Shown here one piece after another: positions 34,336-43,529 of a DNA stretch of 64,000 bases. Below the pieces are notes generated by a model. That model made no database searches and was not told where the DNA came from. It worked only from the letters and a program-made list of their open reading frames with translations. Both the position numbers and the translations under genes were made by a program. Where the stretch lies: positions 123,374 through 187,373 of the forward strand of contig JAUSJA010000027.1 in NCBI GenBank assembly GCA_030647905.1, written 5' to 3'. The stretch comes from Gemmatimonadaceae bacterium (GTDB taxonomy: Bacteria; Gemmatimonadota; Gemmatimonadetes; Gemmatimonadales; Gemmatimonadaceae). Each line of letters opens with the position of its first letter. Position 1 is the stretch's first letter.

Positions 34336-35167
34336 CCGGCCGCTGGTGCCCGGTGTGGCAGTCACGACGCGTTCCGCGGCGGAAGCGCCGCCCGTGCCGG
34401 TCGGTGCGCCGCTCATCTCCACGCGCAGACTCAACGCGTGGTTCGGCTCGGCGCGCGTGGTGCGCAACGTCACCATCGATTTCGCCGACCGCGCCGTGAC
34501 CGCGGTGATCGGTCCATCGGGATGCGGAAAGTCCACGCTGCTCCGATGTCTGAACCGGTTGCACGAGACAATTCCAGGCGCGATCGTCGAAGGCGACGTG
34601 CTCCTTGGCGGCGAAAGCATCTACCGGGGCGATCTCAACGCGATCGCCGTGCGCCGCCACATAGGCATGGTCTTCCAGCGTCCGACGCCGTTTCCGACGA
34701 TGTCCATACGCGACAACGTAGCCGCGGGTCTTCGGATTCAGGTCGGTTCGGGCCCTTCGCGAAAGGAGACGGACGAGATCGTCCAGGGCGCCCTCGAGCG
34801 CGCCGGCCTCTGGACCGAAGTGAAGGATCGTCTGCGCGACAGCGCCATCGCCCTCTCCGGCGGTCAGCAGCAGCGCATCTGCATCGCGAGGGCGCTGGCG
34901 ACGAGGCCGCGCGTCATTCTTCTCGACGAGCCGACTGCTTCGCTCGATCCTCTGAGCACTCAGAGGATCGAAGAGCTGGTGTACGAGCTTCGGCAGACAA
35001 TCGCGGTGGTGATCGTGACGCACAACATGCAGCAGGCCGCACGGGTGTCCGACATAACGGCGTTCATGCTGAACGGCGAGCTGGTGGAAGTCGCACCTAC
35101 GACGGCGCTCTTCACCACGCCTGCGGACTCACGCACCGAAGCATACGTGACTGGACGGTTCGGATGA
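34316..35167 (+). CDS. pstB: Phosphate ABC transporter ATPase, first copy
   Basis: The ATG at 34316 has an AGAGGA ribosome site; an in-frame ATG at 34298 does not. The 283-aa protein has a 30-residue N-terminal extension before [12 protein letters not shown], then Walker [11 protein letters not shown]-loop [16 protein letters not shown] signature LSGGQQQR, Walker [14 protein letters not shown], and a His switch VTHNMQQA. It powers PstCA. A second, divergent pstB follows with a 4-base overlap. Confidence 0.95.
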   Translation: MPVAETDRPLVPGVAVTTRSAAEAPPVPVGAPLISTRRLNAWFGSARVVRNVTIDFADRAVTAVIGPSGCGKSTLLRCLNRLHETIPGAIVEGDVLLGGESIYRGDLNAIAVRRHIGMVFQRPTPFPTMSIRDNVAAGLRIQVGSGPSRKETDEIVQGALERAGLWTEVKDRLRDSAIALSGGQQQRICIARALATRPRVILLDEPTASLDPLSTQRIEELVYELRQTIAVVIVTHNMQQAARVSDITAFMLNGELVEVAPTTALFTTPADSRTEAYVTGRFG

Positions 35168-35922
35168 CCACTACCGCAGTCGAGGCACGCAAGTTCTCCT
35201 TCTGGTACGGGGAGAAGCAGGCGCTTCACGAGCTCGATCTCGCGATTCCCGAGAGGGCCATCACTGCGCTGATTGGGCCGTCAGGATGCGGCAAGTCCAC
35301 GTTCCTGCGCTCGATCAACCGGATGAACGAGACGATCCCCGGCGTGCGCCACGAAGGCGACATCGTTCTCCAGGGCGAGGACGTCTATGCGAGCGGCGTC
35401 GATGTTGTAGACCTGCGGTCGCGCGTCGGGATGGTGTTCCAGAGGTCGAATCCGTTCCCGAAGTCGATCTACGATAATGTCGCCTACGGCCCGCGCATCA
35501 ACCGTGCGATCCCGAGACGCGAGCTCGACGAGATCGTTGAACTGTCCCTGCGGCGCGCCGCATTGTGGGATGAGGTGAAGGACCGGCTCGGCTCGAGCGC
35601 GCTCGGGTTGTCGGGGGGCCAGCAGCAGCGCCTGTGCATCGCCCGCGCTCTCGCCAATGAGCCGGGTGTGCTGCTTCTCGATGAGCCGGCCAGCGCACTG
35701 GATCCAATCGCTACACAACGGATCGAGGAGCTCCTGTTCGAGCTCAAGGGGCAGCTCACGATCGTCATCGTGACGCACAATCTCCAGCAGGCCGCCCGCC
35801 TGTCCGATACAACTGCGTTCTTCTATCTTGGACACATGGTCGAGATGGATCGAACGAGCGTCATGTTCACACGTCCCCGGGAGGAGCGCACCGAGGCGTA
35901 CATCACCGGGAGGTTTGGATGA
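35164..35922 (+). CDS. pstB: Phosphate ABC transporter ATPase, second copy
   Basis: The 252-aa protein has all ATPase motifs intact: [48 protein letters not shown], and VTHNLQQA. Unlike its neighbour it lacks the N-terminal extension and has the more typical [10 protein letters not shown] wording. PstCA may use the two as a heterodimer, as proposed for organisms with paired pstB genes such as Bacillus. It overlaps phoU by 4 bases. Confidence 0.95.
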   Translation: MTTTAVEARKFSFWYGEKQALHELDLAIPERAITALIGPSGCGKSTFLRSINRMNETIPGVRHEGDIVLQGEDVYASGVDVVDLRSRVGMVFQRSNPFPKSIYDNVAYGPRINRAIPRRELDEIVELSLRRAALWDEVKDRLGSSALGLSGGQQQRLCIARALANEPGVLLLDEPASALDPIATQRIEELLFELKGQLTIVIVTHNLQQAARLSDTTAFFYLGHMVEMDRTSVMFTRPREERTEAYITGRFG

Positions 35923-36602
35923 ACGCCGAGCCAGGCATCGGATTCCGTCACTTTCACGAGCAGCTTGCCGAGCTGAAGCGCAAGCTTCTGGAGATGTCCG
36001 GCCACGCGGAAAGGCTCGTGGACATGTCCATCAGCTCGCTCGTTGACCGCGATCGCGAGACGGCCGAGCAGGTCATCGCGGGCGACAAGGTGTTGAACAC
36101 TCTGGAGGTCGAGATCGAGCAACTTGCCGTGTCGCTTCTCGCGCTTCAGCAGCCGATGGCCAGGGATCTCCGTTTCATCGTCGGAACGATCAAGGTCTCG
36201 AACGACCTTGAGCGAGTCGGGGACCATGCGGTCAACATCGCGGAGTCGGCGATCCGCCTCATCGACCAGGGCGGAGCGATCACACCGATCCCCGAACTGG
36301 AAGACATGGCCCGCCGCGCCCGCTCGATGCTCGGTGACGCTCTCGATGCTTTCACCCGCGCCGACGGCTCCCTCGGGCGTGAGGTGTGCAAGGCTGACGA
36401 CGCTGTGGATTCGCTGCACAACTCCGTGTTCCGCATCCTGCTGACACACATGATGGAAGACGCACGCAAGATCACTCCTTCGCTCGAGCTCCTGCTCGTC
36501 AGCCGCAACCTCGAGCGCGTGGCGGACCTCGCGACGAACATCAGCGAGGATGCCGTATATCTCGCCGAAGGCAAGCAGATCAAGCACCACTTCGAGGACT
36601 GA
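35919..36602 (+). CDS. phoU: Phosphate-signalling and metal-binding regulator
   Basis: The 227-aa all-helical protein consists of two PhoU three-helix bundles with the metal-binding ExxxD-type stretches ([21 protein letters not shown] in the first, [21 protein letters not shown] in the second). It connects Pst transport state to PhoR and prevents runaway phosphate uptake. It overlaps pstB and the following ppx gene (TGATG). Confidence 0.96.
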   Translation: MNAEPGIGFRHFHEQLAELKRKLLEMSGHAERLVDMSISSLVDRDRETAEQVIAGDKVLNTLEVEIEQLAVSLLALQQPMARDLRFIVGTIKVSNDLERVGDHAVNIAESAIRLIDQGGAITPIPELEDMARRARSMLGDALDAFTRADGSLGREVCKADDAVDSLHNSVFRILLTHMMEDARKITPSLELLLVSRNLERVADLATNISEDAVYLAEGKQIKHHFED

Positions 36603-38245
36603 TGCGCGTGAGCGACACTCAGCCGCATCTCAGGCTCGCCGCTCCCCGGCAGCATCCACACCGCGCCGACGGGGACGTGCGCATTTCGGCGATCGACATT
36701 GGCTCCAACTCCATCCGCCAGATCATCGCCGACGTCTCGCCGACCGGCGGCATCCGCGTCGTGGATGAAATGAAAGCCGCGCCGCGGCTGGGCGCCGGCA
36801 TTCACGAAACCGGGGAGCTCAGCAGGGATGCCGAGTACGCAGCGATCGAGGCGCTCGGAAGAATGGAGACTCTCTCCAGGCAGCTCGGCGCACGGCGCAC
36901 GCGTGTCGTCGCCACGAGCGCGGTGCGCGAGGCCTCGAACGCGGCTGAATGGCTCGCTCGCGTGAAGCTCGAGACCGGGCTCAACGTCGTGACTCTGAAA
37001 GGGGACGACGAGGCTCGCCTGAGTTTCCGCAGCGCGCAGGCGCACTTCGACATCGGTGTCGGCCGCGCGGCGGTGATCGACATCGGCGGCGGCTCTCTCG
37101 AGGTCGCGCTCAGCGCCGACGGTCTCGTCGAGCGGTTGATCTCGCTGCCGTTCGGCGCCATTCGACTCACCGAAAAGTATTTCCGGAAGGGCATCACTCC
37201 AGAGGCAATGCGCAAACTGCGCCGCTCGGTGCGGAAGCGCCTGAAGGATGAGTTCTCCGCCCGCGACTGGAGAGGCGTGCACGTCATCGGCTCGGGCGGA
37301 ACCTTCACCAACCTCGCCGGCATCGTGCTCGCGCGGCAGGGAATCCGCACGGCGCGCACAGTTCACGGAACAGTGGTGCAACGCGTCGAGCTCGAACATG
37401 TGATAGACTATCTTGTGGCCCTGTCCCCCGCGGAAAGGCAAACGGTGCCCGGTCTCAACGCCGCGCGCTCGGACATCATCGTCGCCGGGCTCGCCACCGT
37501 CGCCGAGGTCCTGGCCCGCCTCGAGGCCAAGGACGTCGTGGTCTCGAGCTACGGTATCCGGGAAGGAATCATTCTCGAGCTCGCGCGGGTCGAGCCGAGA
37601 TCAGCCGACAGAGGCGAAGCGCGTGAGAGATCCGTGCGCGAGCTCGCCGAGCGCTCGCATTACGAGGAGCTGCACGCGCGGCACGTTCGCAAGCTCGCGC
37701 TGCGTCTCTTCGATTCGATCGGGACGAGAATCGGCTGCCGGCCCGAAGAGCGTCAGACGCTGGCGGACGCCGCGCTCCTTCACGACATCGGGTATCACAT
37801 CAACTACGACAAGCACCACAAGCACTCGTATCACCTGATCAGTCACGCCGAACTGCTCGGAATGACTCCCAGCGATCAGGTGCTGATCGCGAACGTCGCC
37901 CGCTATCATCGCGGCTCGGAGCCGAGGAGGTCTCACGCCAACTTCGGCCCACTGAACGCGGCGAACCGCGCACGCGTCGCGCGGCTGTCGGCGATTCTCC
38001 GGATCGCCGACGGCTTCGATCGCGGCCACACGTCGGCCGTGGCCGACATCCGCGTTCGCTGGCTCGAGCGCGCGATTCGGCTCATTCCGGTGCCGGCGCC
38101 GAAAGCGTCGAGCCTGCGCCTGGAGCTGTGGGGCGCGAGCAAGAAGTCGGCACTTCTCGCGAGTGTCGCCGGCGTCCCCGTCGAGATCGTCGTGCCCGGC
38201 GGAGCTGCGTACGCGGCTGACGAGGATTCGAGCCGGCCCGACTAG
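36602..38245 (+). CDS. ppx: Exopolyphosphatase / pppGpp phosphatase with HD domain
   Basis: The 547-aa protein starts with the Ppx/GppA actin-like fold (AIDIGSNSIRQIIADV, TSAVREASNAAEWL, VIDIGGGSLEVAL, VIGSGGTFTNLA). From about residue 350 it carries an HD domain (HDIGYHINYDKHHKHSYHL, IANVARYHRGSEPR). Such enzymes degrade polyphosphate or pppGpp. It is coupled to phoU, and its stop shares bases with the stop of ppk on the other strand (CTAG), placing synthesis and breakdown of polyphosphate side by side. Which substrate it prefers cannot be read from sequence. Confidence 0.9.
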   Translation: MRVSDTQPHLRLAAPRQHPHRADGDVRISAIDIGSNSIRQIIADVSPTGGIRVVDEMKAAPRLGAGIHETGELSRDAEYAAIEALGRMETLSRQLGARRTRVVATSAVREASNAAEWLARVKLETGLNVVTLKGDDEARLSFRSAQAHFDIGVGRAAVIDIGGGSLEVALSADGLVERLISLPFGAIRLTEKYFRKGITPEAMRKLRRSVRKRLKDEFSARDWRGVHVIGSGGTFTNLAGIVLARQGIRTARTVHGTVVQRVELEHVIDYLVALSPAERQTVPGLNAARSDIIVAGLATVAEVLARLEAKDVVVSSYGIREGIILELARVEPRSADRGEARERSVRELAERSHYEELHARHVRKLALRLFDSIGTRIGCRPEERQTLADAALLHDIGYHINYDKHHKHSYHLISHAELLGMTPSDQVLIANVARYHRGSEPRRSHANFGPLNAANRARVARLSAILRIADGFDRGHTSAVADIRVRWLERAIRLIPVPAPKASSLRLELWGASKKSALLASVAGVPVEIVVPGGAAYAADEDSSRPD

Positions 38246-40377
38246 CTGACGTTCGGCTGAGCGACCAGCGCTTCTTCCGCGCCAGCCTTCCTCGCGTCGT
38301 CGGACCCTGTCAGTCCCCAGCTGTTCCGCAGAAGGATCTTGTGCGTCGCCCGCTCCGGAGCACCATGCGGATCACGCTGCACGTATGAGCCATCGGGCTG
38401 CAGGTCCCACGCCTGACGGTTGTCGCCGAGACAAGTATTGAGCAGCGAGCGGAGACGCGGATGCAGAGATGCATCCTCCACCGGAGTCACCGCCTCGACG
38501 CGGCGGTCGAAGTTGCGCGGCATCCAATCGGCGGACCCGAAATAGTATTCCTCTTTTCCAGCGTTGGCGAAGTAGAAGATTCGCGAATGCTCGAGGAACC
38601 GCCCGATGATGCTCACGACACGGATCCTGTCGCTCACGCCGGCCACTCCCGGGCGAAGACAGCAGATGCCACGCACGATGAGGTCTATCTCGACGCCTGA
38701 GCGCGAAGCCCTGTAGAGCGCTTCTATCGTTTCGGCGTCCACCAGCGCGTTCATCTTGACGATGATGCGCCCTCCCCTGCCCTCGGTGGCGTGCTCCGTC
38801 TCCCGCCGTATCAGCTCGAGAAAGCGCTGGCGCATGCCGGCCGGGGCAACGATCAGCTTGCGATAAACCCGCTGTCTGGAAAATCCGGTGAGAGCGTTGA
38901 ACAGGTCGCTCAGATCCGCGCCAATCGATGGGTTGGAAGTGAAAAGCCCGATATCCGTGTAGGTCCGGGCCGTCATGGAGTTGTAGTTGCCGCTGCCGAC
39001 GTGCGCGTAGCGGCGGATACCATCGCCTTCACGGCGCACCACGAGCGCCGTCTTCGTGTGCGTCTTGAGACCCGCCAGCCCGTACGCGACGTGCACGCCG
39101 AAACTTTCGAGCGTTCGCGCGAAGGTGATGTTGTTGACTTCGTCGAAGCGCGCCTGGAGCTCGATCAGCACCACCACCTGCTTCCCGCGCTCCGCCGCTT
39201 CCGTCAGCGCGCGCACGATCGCCGTATCACCCGAAGTGCGGTAGAGCGTCATCTTGATCGCCAGCACGTTCTCGTCGAGCGCCGCCGACGTGATGAACTG
39301 CTCCACCGACGCCGAGAACGAGTCGAACGGGTGATGGACCAGAATATCTTTCTCGCGAATGATGTCGAAGATGGACCTGGTTGCGTCCCTCAGCTCGCGC
39401 GGCACCGCCGGAGTGAACGGCGGGTCGCGGAGCTCGGGTATCTCCAGTATGGCGAGCGTCATCAGGTCGCCCAGCTCCAGGAGCGGTCCCGTCTCCACCA
39501 GCTCGATGTCGGGCAGCGACGGCAGATCATCTTCCTGATCGTCCTTCAGCTCGTCCAGCAGGAGCGCCTGCAGACTCGCGGGCGTGCCGGTCTCGATCTC
39601 CACACGCACTACCTCGGCAAACCGGCGGCGGAAAACCTGCTCCTCGATCAGCGCCATCAGGTCTTCCGGCTCCTCAGCATGGGACAGCTCAAGATCCGAG
39701 TACCGCGTCACACGGAAGACATTGGATCCGACTACGTCCATTCCCGGAAAAAGCGCCGAGAGATTGCCGGCGATCACCTGCTCCAGCGCCACGAAGCGAT
39801 GCTTGACGCCAGTCGGAATCCAGCGTGCCAGGCTGCGGGGCACCTTCACTCGCGCGAACTCCTCCGCGCCGTTATCCGGATTCCTGAGCTCGACCGCCAG
39901 TGACAGCGAGAGGTTCGAGATGTACGGGAATGGATGGCTCGGATCCACCGCCAGCGGCGTCAGGACCGGAAAGACCTGTGACTCGAAGAACTCCTCGATC
40001 CTCTGGCACTCCTCTTTCGACAGCTCCGACATCGTCACGAGGCGAACGCCGTGCTCGGCCAGCGCGGGAAGGAGCTCGTCATGCAGGCAGCTGCGCCCGA
40101 GTGCTATCAGCTCCGATACCCGGGCCTTGATCGCCGAGAGCTGGGCCTGCGACGTCATTCCATCCGCCGTGGGGGCGTGCATCCCCGCGGCCAGCTGACG
40201 CCTCAATCCGGCCACGCGCACCATGTAGAACTCGTCGAGATTGGTGCTGAAGATGGCGAGAAACTTCAATCGCTCGAGCAGCGGATTGCGCCCGTCGAAC
40301 GCTTCGTGCAGCACCCTTGCGTTGAACTCGAGCCAGCTCAGCTCGCGATTGATGAAGAGCGAGGGATCTGTCGCCAT
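38242..40377 (-). CDS. ppk: Polyphosphate kinase 1
   Basis: The 711-aa enzyme makes polyphosphate from ATP. The N-terminal FINRELSWLEFNARVL, FLAIFSTNLDEFYMVRVAG, and the two catalytic phospholipase-D-like regions are present: RYAHVGSGNYNS with the autophosphorylated His at about residue 458, and the second His in LEHSRIFYF. The 3' end meets ppx tail to tail. pit follows downstream toward higher coordinates on the same strand, with a 3-base gap. Confidence 0.96.
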   Translation of the reverse strand: MATDPSLFINRELSWLEFNARVLHEAFDGRNPLLERLKFLAIFSTNLDEFYMVRVAGLRRQLAAGMHAPTADGMTSQAQLSAIKARVSELIALGRSCLHDELLPALAEHGVRLVTMSELSKEECQRIEEFFESQVFPVLTPLAVDPSHPFPYISNLSLSLAVELRNPDNGAEEFARVKVPRSLARWIPTGVKHRFVALEQVIAGNLSALFPGMDVVGSNVFRVTRYSDLELSHAEEPEDLMALIEEQVFRRRFAEVVRVEIETGTPASLQALLLDELKDDQEDDLPSLPDIELVETGPLLELGDLMTLAILEIPELRDPPFTPAVPRELRDATRSIFDIIREKDILVHHPFDSFSASVEQFITSAALDENVLAIKMTLYRTSGDTAIVRALTEAAERGKQVVVLIELQARFDEVNNITFARTLESFGVHVAYGLAGLKTHTKTALVVRREGDGIRRYAHVGSGNYNSMTARTYTDIGLFTSNPSIGADLSDLFNALTGFSRQRVYRKLIVAPAGMRQRFLELIRRETEHATEGRGGRIIVKMNALVDAETIEALYRASRSGVEIDLIVRGICCLRPGVAGVSDRIRVVSIIGRFLEHSRIFYFANAGKEEYYFGSADWMPRNFDRRVEAVTPVEDASLHPRLRSLLNTCLGDNRQAWDLQPDGSYVQRDPHGAPERATHKILLRNSWGLTGSDDARKAGAEEALVAQPNVS

Positions 40378-40380
40378 GGG

Positions 40381-41418
40381 TCAGGCCCCTACGAAGGTCC
40401 TTAGCAGGACGTAGGATACCGCGGCGATGGCTCCGGCGGCGGGGATCGTGAGCACCCAGGCCCATACGATCCGGCCGGCGAGGCCCCAGCGAACACCCGA
40501 CAGCCGGGTCGTCGTGCCGACGCCGACGATCGCTCCTGTGATGGTGTGGGTGGTACTGACAGGAATTCCCATCGTCGTTGCCATGATGATCGCGATGGCG
40601 CCGGCGCCTTCGGCCGCGAACCCCCCGATGGGCTTGAGCTTGGTGATCCTGGATCCCATCGTATGCACGATGCGCCAGCCGCCGAACAGCGTGCCGAGGG
40701 CGATGGCCGTGTGAGCGCTCAGTATCACCCAGAGCGGAATCTTGTCGGCATTCGGCACGTAAAGAGCATGCAGCCAGCCCGTCTCCTTCGCCAGCAGCGG
40801 CTCGACCGTCACGAGCAACCCGACGATGATGCCCATCGTCTTCTGAGCATCGTTGCTGCCATGAGCCAATGAAAACATGGCCGAGCTCACGAGTTGCCCT
40901 CGCTTGAACAATCGGTTGACTCTCGCTGGCGCCGCTTTCTGGAAGAGCCAGAAAAGCGCGACCATGATCACGAACCCCAGCGCCATGCCGAAGAGGGGCG
41001 AGATCACGATGAAGCTCAGGGTTTCGATCCACTTCTTGCCCCACAACAGCGACGCCCAACCCGCCTTTGCTATCGCGGCTCCGGCGTAGCCTCCGATGAG
41101 GGCGTGTGAGGAGCTGGATGGAATTCCGTACAGCCAGGTGACCAGATCCCAGACGATCGCGCCGAGCAGACCGGCCAGGATCACGTTGGGCGTCACGATG
41201 TTAAGGTCAATCAGACCCTTTCCGATCGCTTTCGCTACTGCGGTGGTGAATACGAAAGCCGCTATGAAATTGAAGAACGCCGCCCATATGACGGCCGCCA
41301 GAGGGCTGAGAACACGGGTTCCCACAATTGTCGCGATAGAGTTCGCGGAGTCGTGAAACCCGTTGATGAAATCGAAGATGAACGCTACGAGAACGATCGC
41401 AACGACGTAGTGGACCAC
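40381..41418 (-). CDS. pit: Low-affinity phosphate transporter, PiT family
   Basis: The 345-aa membrane protein has the duplicated PiT signature: FINGFHDSANSIATIVGTR in the first half and SLAHGSNDAQKTMGII in the second, with about ten helices. It moves metal-phosphate driven by ions. The order DUF47-pit-ppk is transcribed on the minus strand, with gaps of 3-4 bases, so imported phosphate feeds straight to polyphosphate synthesis. Confidence 0.95.
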   Translation of the reverse strand: MVHYVVAIVLVAFIFDFINGFHDSANSIATIVGTRVLSPLAAVIWAAFFNFIAAFVFTTAVAKAIGKGLIDLNIVTPNVILAGLLGAIVWDLVTWLYGIPSSSSHALIGGYAGAAIAKAGWASLLWGKKWIETLSFIVISPLFGMALGFVIMVALFWLFQKAAPARVNRLFKRGQLVSSAMFSLAHGSNDAQKTMGIIVGLLVTVEPLLAKETGWLHALYVPNADKIPLWVILSAHTAIALGTLFGGWRIVHTMGSRITKLKPIGGFAAEGAGAIAIIMATTMGIPVSTTHTITGAIVGVGTTTRLSGVRWGLAGRIVWAWVLTIPAAGAIAAVSYVLLRTFVGA

Positions 41419-41422
41419 TGTC

Positions 41423-42034
41423 CTAGGCGTTCTTGAGGGATATGCTCTGGAGCGTATTCCCTACGTCCTCGCACTGGTCAATGGCGTCCTCGATCCTGTC
41501 GTAGAGCTCTTTCCACTTCATGATCTCGATCGCGTCGGTCGAGGTGCGGAAGAGCTTCTCCATCGCTTCGTGGTAGATGGCGTCGCCCTCTTCCTCGAGC
41601 AGCTTGAGCTGCCTGTTGGCGGACGAGACCGCCTTCGGGTCCTTCATCTTCCGCACCCCGTCCTCGATGCACCGCGCTGCGCGGAGAAGAACTTCCGACA
41701 GGAGCACCACATGCTCGCGCGACTCCGTGATGTGAAAGATAGATGCGCGGCGGGCGCAGCCGTCGATCAGGTCAACCACGTTGTCGAGATGGCCGGCGAG
41801 CGCGTGGATGTCCTCACGGTCGAACGGCGTGACGAACGTCCGGTTGATCCGGTCAATCGTGTCGTGGGTGAGGTTGTCGGCTTCGTGCTCAAGCGTCTTG
41901 ATGGACGCCACATGCTGGTCGAGCTTCGACGGGTCCTTGAACAGCTCGTGAAGGAGTGCTGCCGAGCCGGACAACCGGCTGGCAACTTCGGCAAAAAGGT
42001 TGTAGAACTGGGCGTCGCGCGGAATGAGCTGCAA
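41423..42034 (-). CDS. PhoU-like DUF47 accessory protein of PiT
   Basis: The TTG at 42034 with GGAG 8 bases upstream starts LQLIPRDAQFYNLFAEVA; 203 aa. The helical protein has EHEADNLTHDTIDRINRTFV and DREDIHALAGHLDNVVDLID, the DUF47 core that resembles PhoU. These proteins are regularly paired with pit and probably regulate it. The alternative upstream start would add about 33 unlikely residues. The hairpin at 42067-42084 lies in its leader. Confidence 0.9.
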   Translation of the reverse strand: MQLIPRDAQFYNLFAEVASRLSGSAALLHELFKDPSKLDQHVASIKTLEHEADNLTHDTIDRINRTFVTPFDREDIHALAGHLDNVVDLIDGCARRASIFHITESREHVVLLSEVLLRAARCIEDGVRKMKDPKAVSSANRQLKLLEEEGDAIYHEAMEKLFRTSTDAIEIMKWKELYDRIEDAIDQCEDVGNTLQSISLKNA

Positions 42035-42066
42035 GGGTGGGCTCCATATCGCTGAGTCTGAGTAAA

Positions 42067-42084
42067 GCGGTCGATCCCGACCGC
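42067..42084. promoter_or_regulatory. Small inverted repeat in the DUF47-pit leader
   Basis: GCGGTCG (42067-42073) and CGACCGC (42078-42084) form a perfect 7-bp stem with a 4-base loop. It lies about 33 bases upstream of the TTG start. Its role is unknown. Confidence 0.4.
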
Positions 42085-42173
42085 CGGAATTTACGCGGGG
42101 ATGGAACGCCGAGCCACAACCCGCGCAGGACATGGCCGTTGACGGCGGCTCCGTTGGAGTATTCTGTTGCGGT

Positions 42174-42230
42174 ATGAATCAGGCTTCCGTTCCCGCGGAA
42201 AGCATCCTCGTGGTTGACGACGAGCCAGAA
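42174..42230 (+). pseudogene. Response-regulator gene cut after 19 codons
   Basis: An ATG at 42174 starts MNQASVPAESILVVDDEPE, the typical first strand and acidic pair of a receiver domain. At 42231 the sequence passes into the repeat cassette (copy 1), and the frame ends 10 codons later. The rest of the regulator is missing on the far side, so the cassette arrival was accompanied by a deletion or the gene was already broken. Confidence 0.6.
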
Positions 42231-42277
42231 AAGGAAGAGGCACTTGTCGGTCGGAAGCCGTGAGCTATCCGCTCGAT

Positions 42278-42331
42278 AACTGAGAACAGCCGACCTGCCA
42301 GCGGTCAGGGAGGCAGAGTGTCAGCCTCGAG
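42278..42331 (+). repeat. Inverted-repeat arm A of cassette copy 1
   Basis: It starts AACTGAGAACAGCCGACC and pairs with 42587-42641 in reverse complement with a handful of mismatches. Inside it, CGACC and GGTCA/GGTCG around TGCCAGC make a smaller hairpin, giving a REP-like look. Confidence 0.8.
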
Positions 42332-42505
42332 TGTCGGACGGGACGGCGACGCGTAGATGGTTGAGGAGGCCATGCAGCATCTTCCTCACCTCTATCAGTT
42401 GGTTGAGGAGAGACAGAAAATCAGATTTGCTGATGACACCGATATCTCGCCCCATGCAAGCGCGTGAGCCTTCTGCCATACGAGCAGCTTCTTGAAATCA
42501 GCCAT
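42321..42505 (-). pseudogene. Four-helix-bundle (S23/IVP-like) protein gene, internally deleted
   Basis: The ATG at 42505 begins MADFKKLLVWQKAHALAWG, the standard start of small four-helix-bundle proteins first known from 23S rRNA intervening sequences. In another frame the end DIGVISKSDFLSLLNQLIEV to RKMLHGLLNHL matches the last helix, with TGA at 42321-42323. Roughly 60 central codons are missing at about 42450 and the frames no longer match. Copy 2 retains only the first six codons. Confidence 0.7.
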
Positions 42506-42586
42506 GTTGGAAGATTTCGTGTTGTAGGGCGTTTATACCGCCCGTTCATCGCGCGAAAGGGCATAAATCCGCGCGTCTCGTAGTAT

Positions 42587-42641
42587 CCTCGAAGCTGACG
42601 TTCTGCCTCGCTGACCGCTGGCAGGTCGGCCCTTCTCAGTT
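42587..42641 (-). repeat. Inverted-repeat arm B of cassette copy 1
   Basis: This is the upstream arm relative to the four-helix-bundle gene. Read on the minus strand it is AACTGAGAAGGGCCGACC and onward, nearly identical to 61061-61115. Confidence 0.8.
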
Positions 42642-42729
42642 GAATTGGCTCGAGCCCACTGCTGACACACTCTTGGCCGGCTGCATGTTTAAGGTGACGC
42701 CCCCCGGAATTCCTCGAAGAACCTTTTTT

Positions 42730-43479
42730 TCATACAGGTACCGCCCTCCGCGCGACGAGCCTCGGATTCTCGAACACCTTCACGAGTGTCACTCCGGCGA
42801 GAAACCCTCCGACGTGCGCCCAGAAGGCGACTCCACTGGAAACCTCCGGCCGCAACGTCGTGAGCTCCGGCAGTGCGCCCAGCACCTGCCAGAAGAACCA
42901 CCAGAGCAGCACAATCCACGCGCGAATCCGGAACACCTTGAAGAAGATGACGAAGATGAAGAGCATCCTCACCCGCACGTGCGGATAGAGAACGAGGTAC
43001 GCTCCCATCACCCCCGAGATCGCTCCCGACGCACCCACGGTCGGCACCGGTGACCCGGGCGAGACGAACACGTGCGCCGCTGCCGCAGCCAGTCCGCACA
43101 GCAGATAGAAAACAACGAACCGGCCGCTGCCCATGCTGTCCTCGATGTTGTTCCCGAACACCCAGAAGAACAGCATGTTGCCGAGGAGATGCATCCAGCC
43201 TCCATGCAGAAACATGGAAAGCAGCGGCGTCAGGATGTTGATCCGCTCATTGTCCACCACGCACGCCATTCCGTCGCCGAGGGGAATCGCCAGCCCCAGC
43301 CGTGCGACGTGCGTGATTTCTCCGGGGACCATCCCGAAGTTGCAGATGCTCGCCGCGAGCTGGGGCTCGTTGAATCCCGCCCCCTGTATGAAGAACCAGG
43401 CAAGCACGTTCGCGGCGATGATCGCGTAGGTCATCACCGGCGTTCTCAGAGCGGTGTGCTCGTCACCAAGCGGAATCAC
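42730..43479 (-). CDS. Rhomboid-family intramembrane serine protease
   Basis: The 249-aa membrane protein has the rhomboid hallmarks: the HGGWMHLLGNMLFFWVFG helix pair, the catalytic Ser in VGASGAISGVMGAY, and the His in AFWAHVGGFLAG. Six helices are visible. An internal acidic insertion near residues 70-80 contains a Cys (GMACVVDNE). It is divergent from dnaK with 156 bases between. Its stop lies 6 bases from the cassette edge. Substrates are unknown. Confidence 0.93.
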   Translation of the reverse strand: MIPLGDEHTALRTPVMTYAIIAANVLAWFFIQGAGFNEPQLAASICNFGMVPGEITHVARLGLAIPLGDGMACVVDNERINILTPLLSMFLHGGWMHLLGNMLFFWVFGNNIEDSMGSGRFVVFYLLCGLAAAAAHVFVSPGSPVPTVGASGAISGVMGAYLVLYPHVRVRMLFIFVIFFKVFRIRAWIVLLWWFFWQVLGALPELTTLRPEVSSGVAFWAHVGGFLAGVTLVKVFENPRLVARRAVPV

Positions 43480-43529
43480 TGGCCTCTGGCTCCGTTATAG
43501 CAGTAAAAAGCTGCCTCGCTTGCCGGCAA

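Larger units (their letters stand above)
42231..42724 (-). mobile_element. Inverted-repeat cassette with four-helix-bundle gene, copy 1
   Basis: This block is the reverse complement of 60980-61318, apart from an internal stretch missing in copy 2. It contains, in the minus direction, a conserved leader, a 55-bp arm (42641-42587), the start of a four-helix-bundle gene, its broken remainder, and the other arm (42331-42278) in opposite orientation, then a further 47 shared bases. It abuts the rhomboid stop on one side and a truncated response regulator on the other. No transposase is present. Whether it moves by itself is unknown. Confidence 0.65.

Noticed and set aside
38791..39903. A 370-codon plus-strand frame across ppk
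   Set aside because: It is antisense to polyphosphate kinase and has no domain features.
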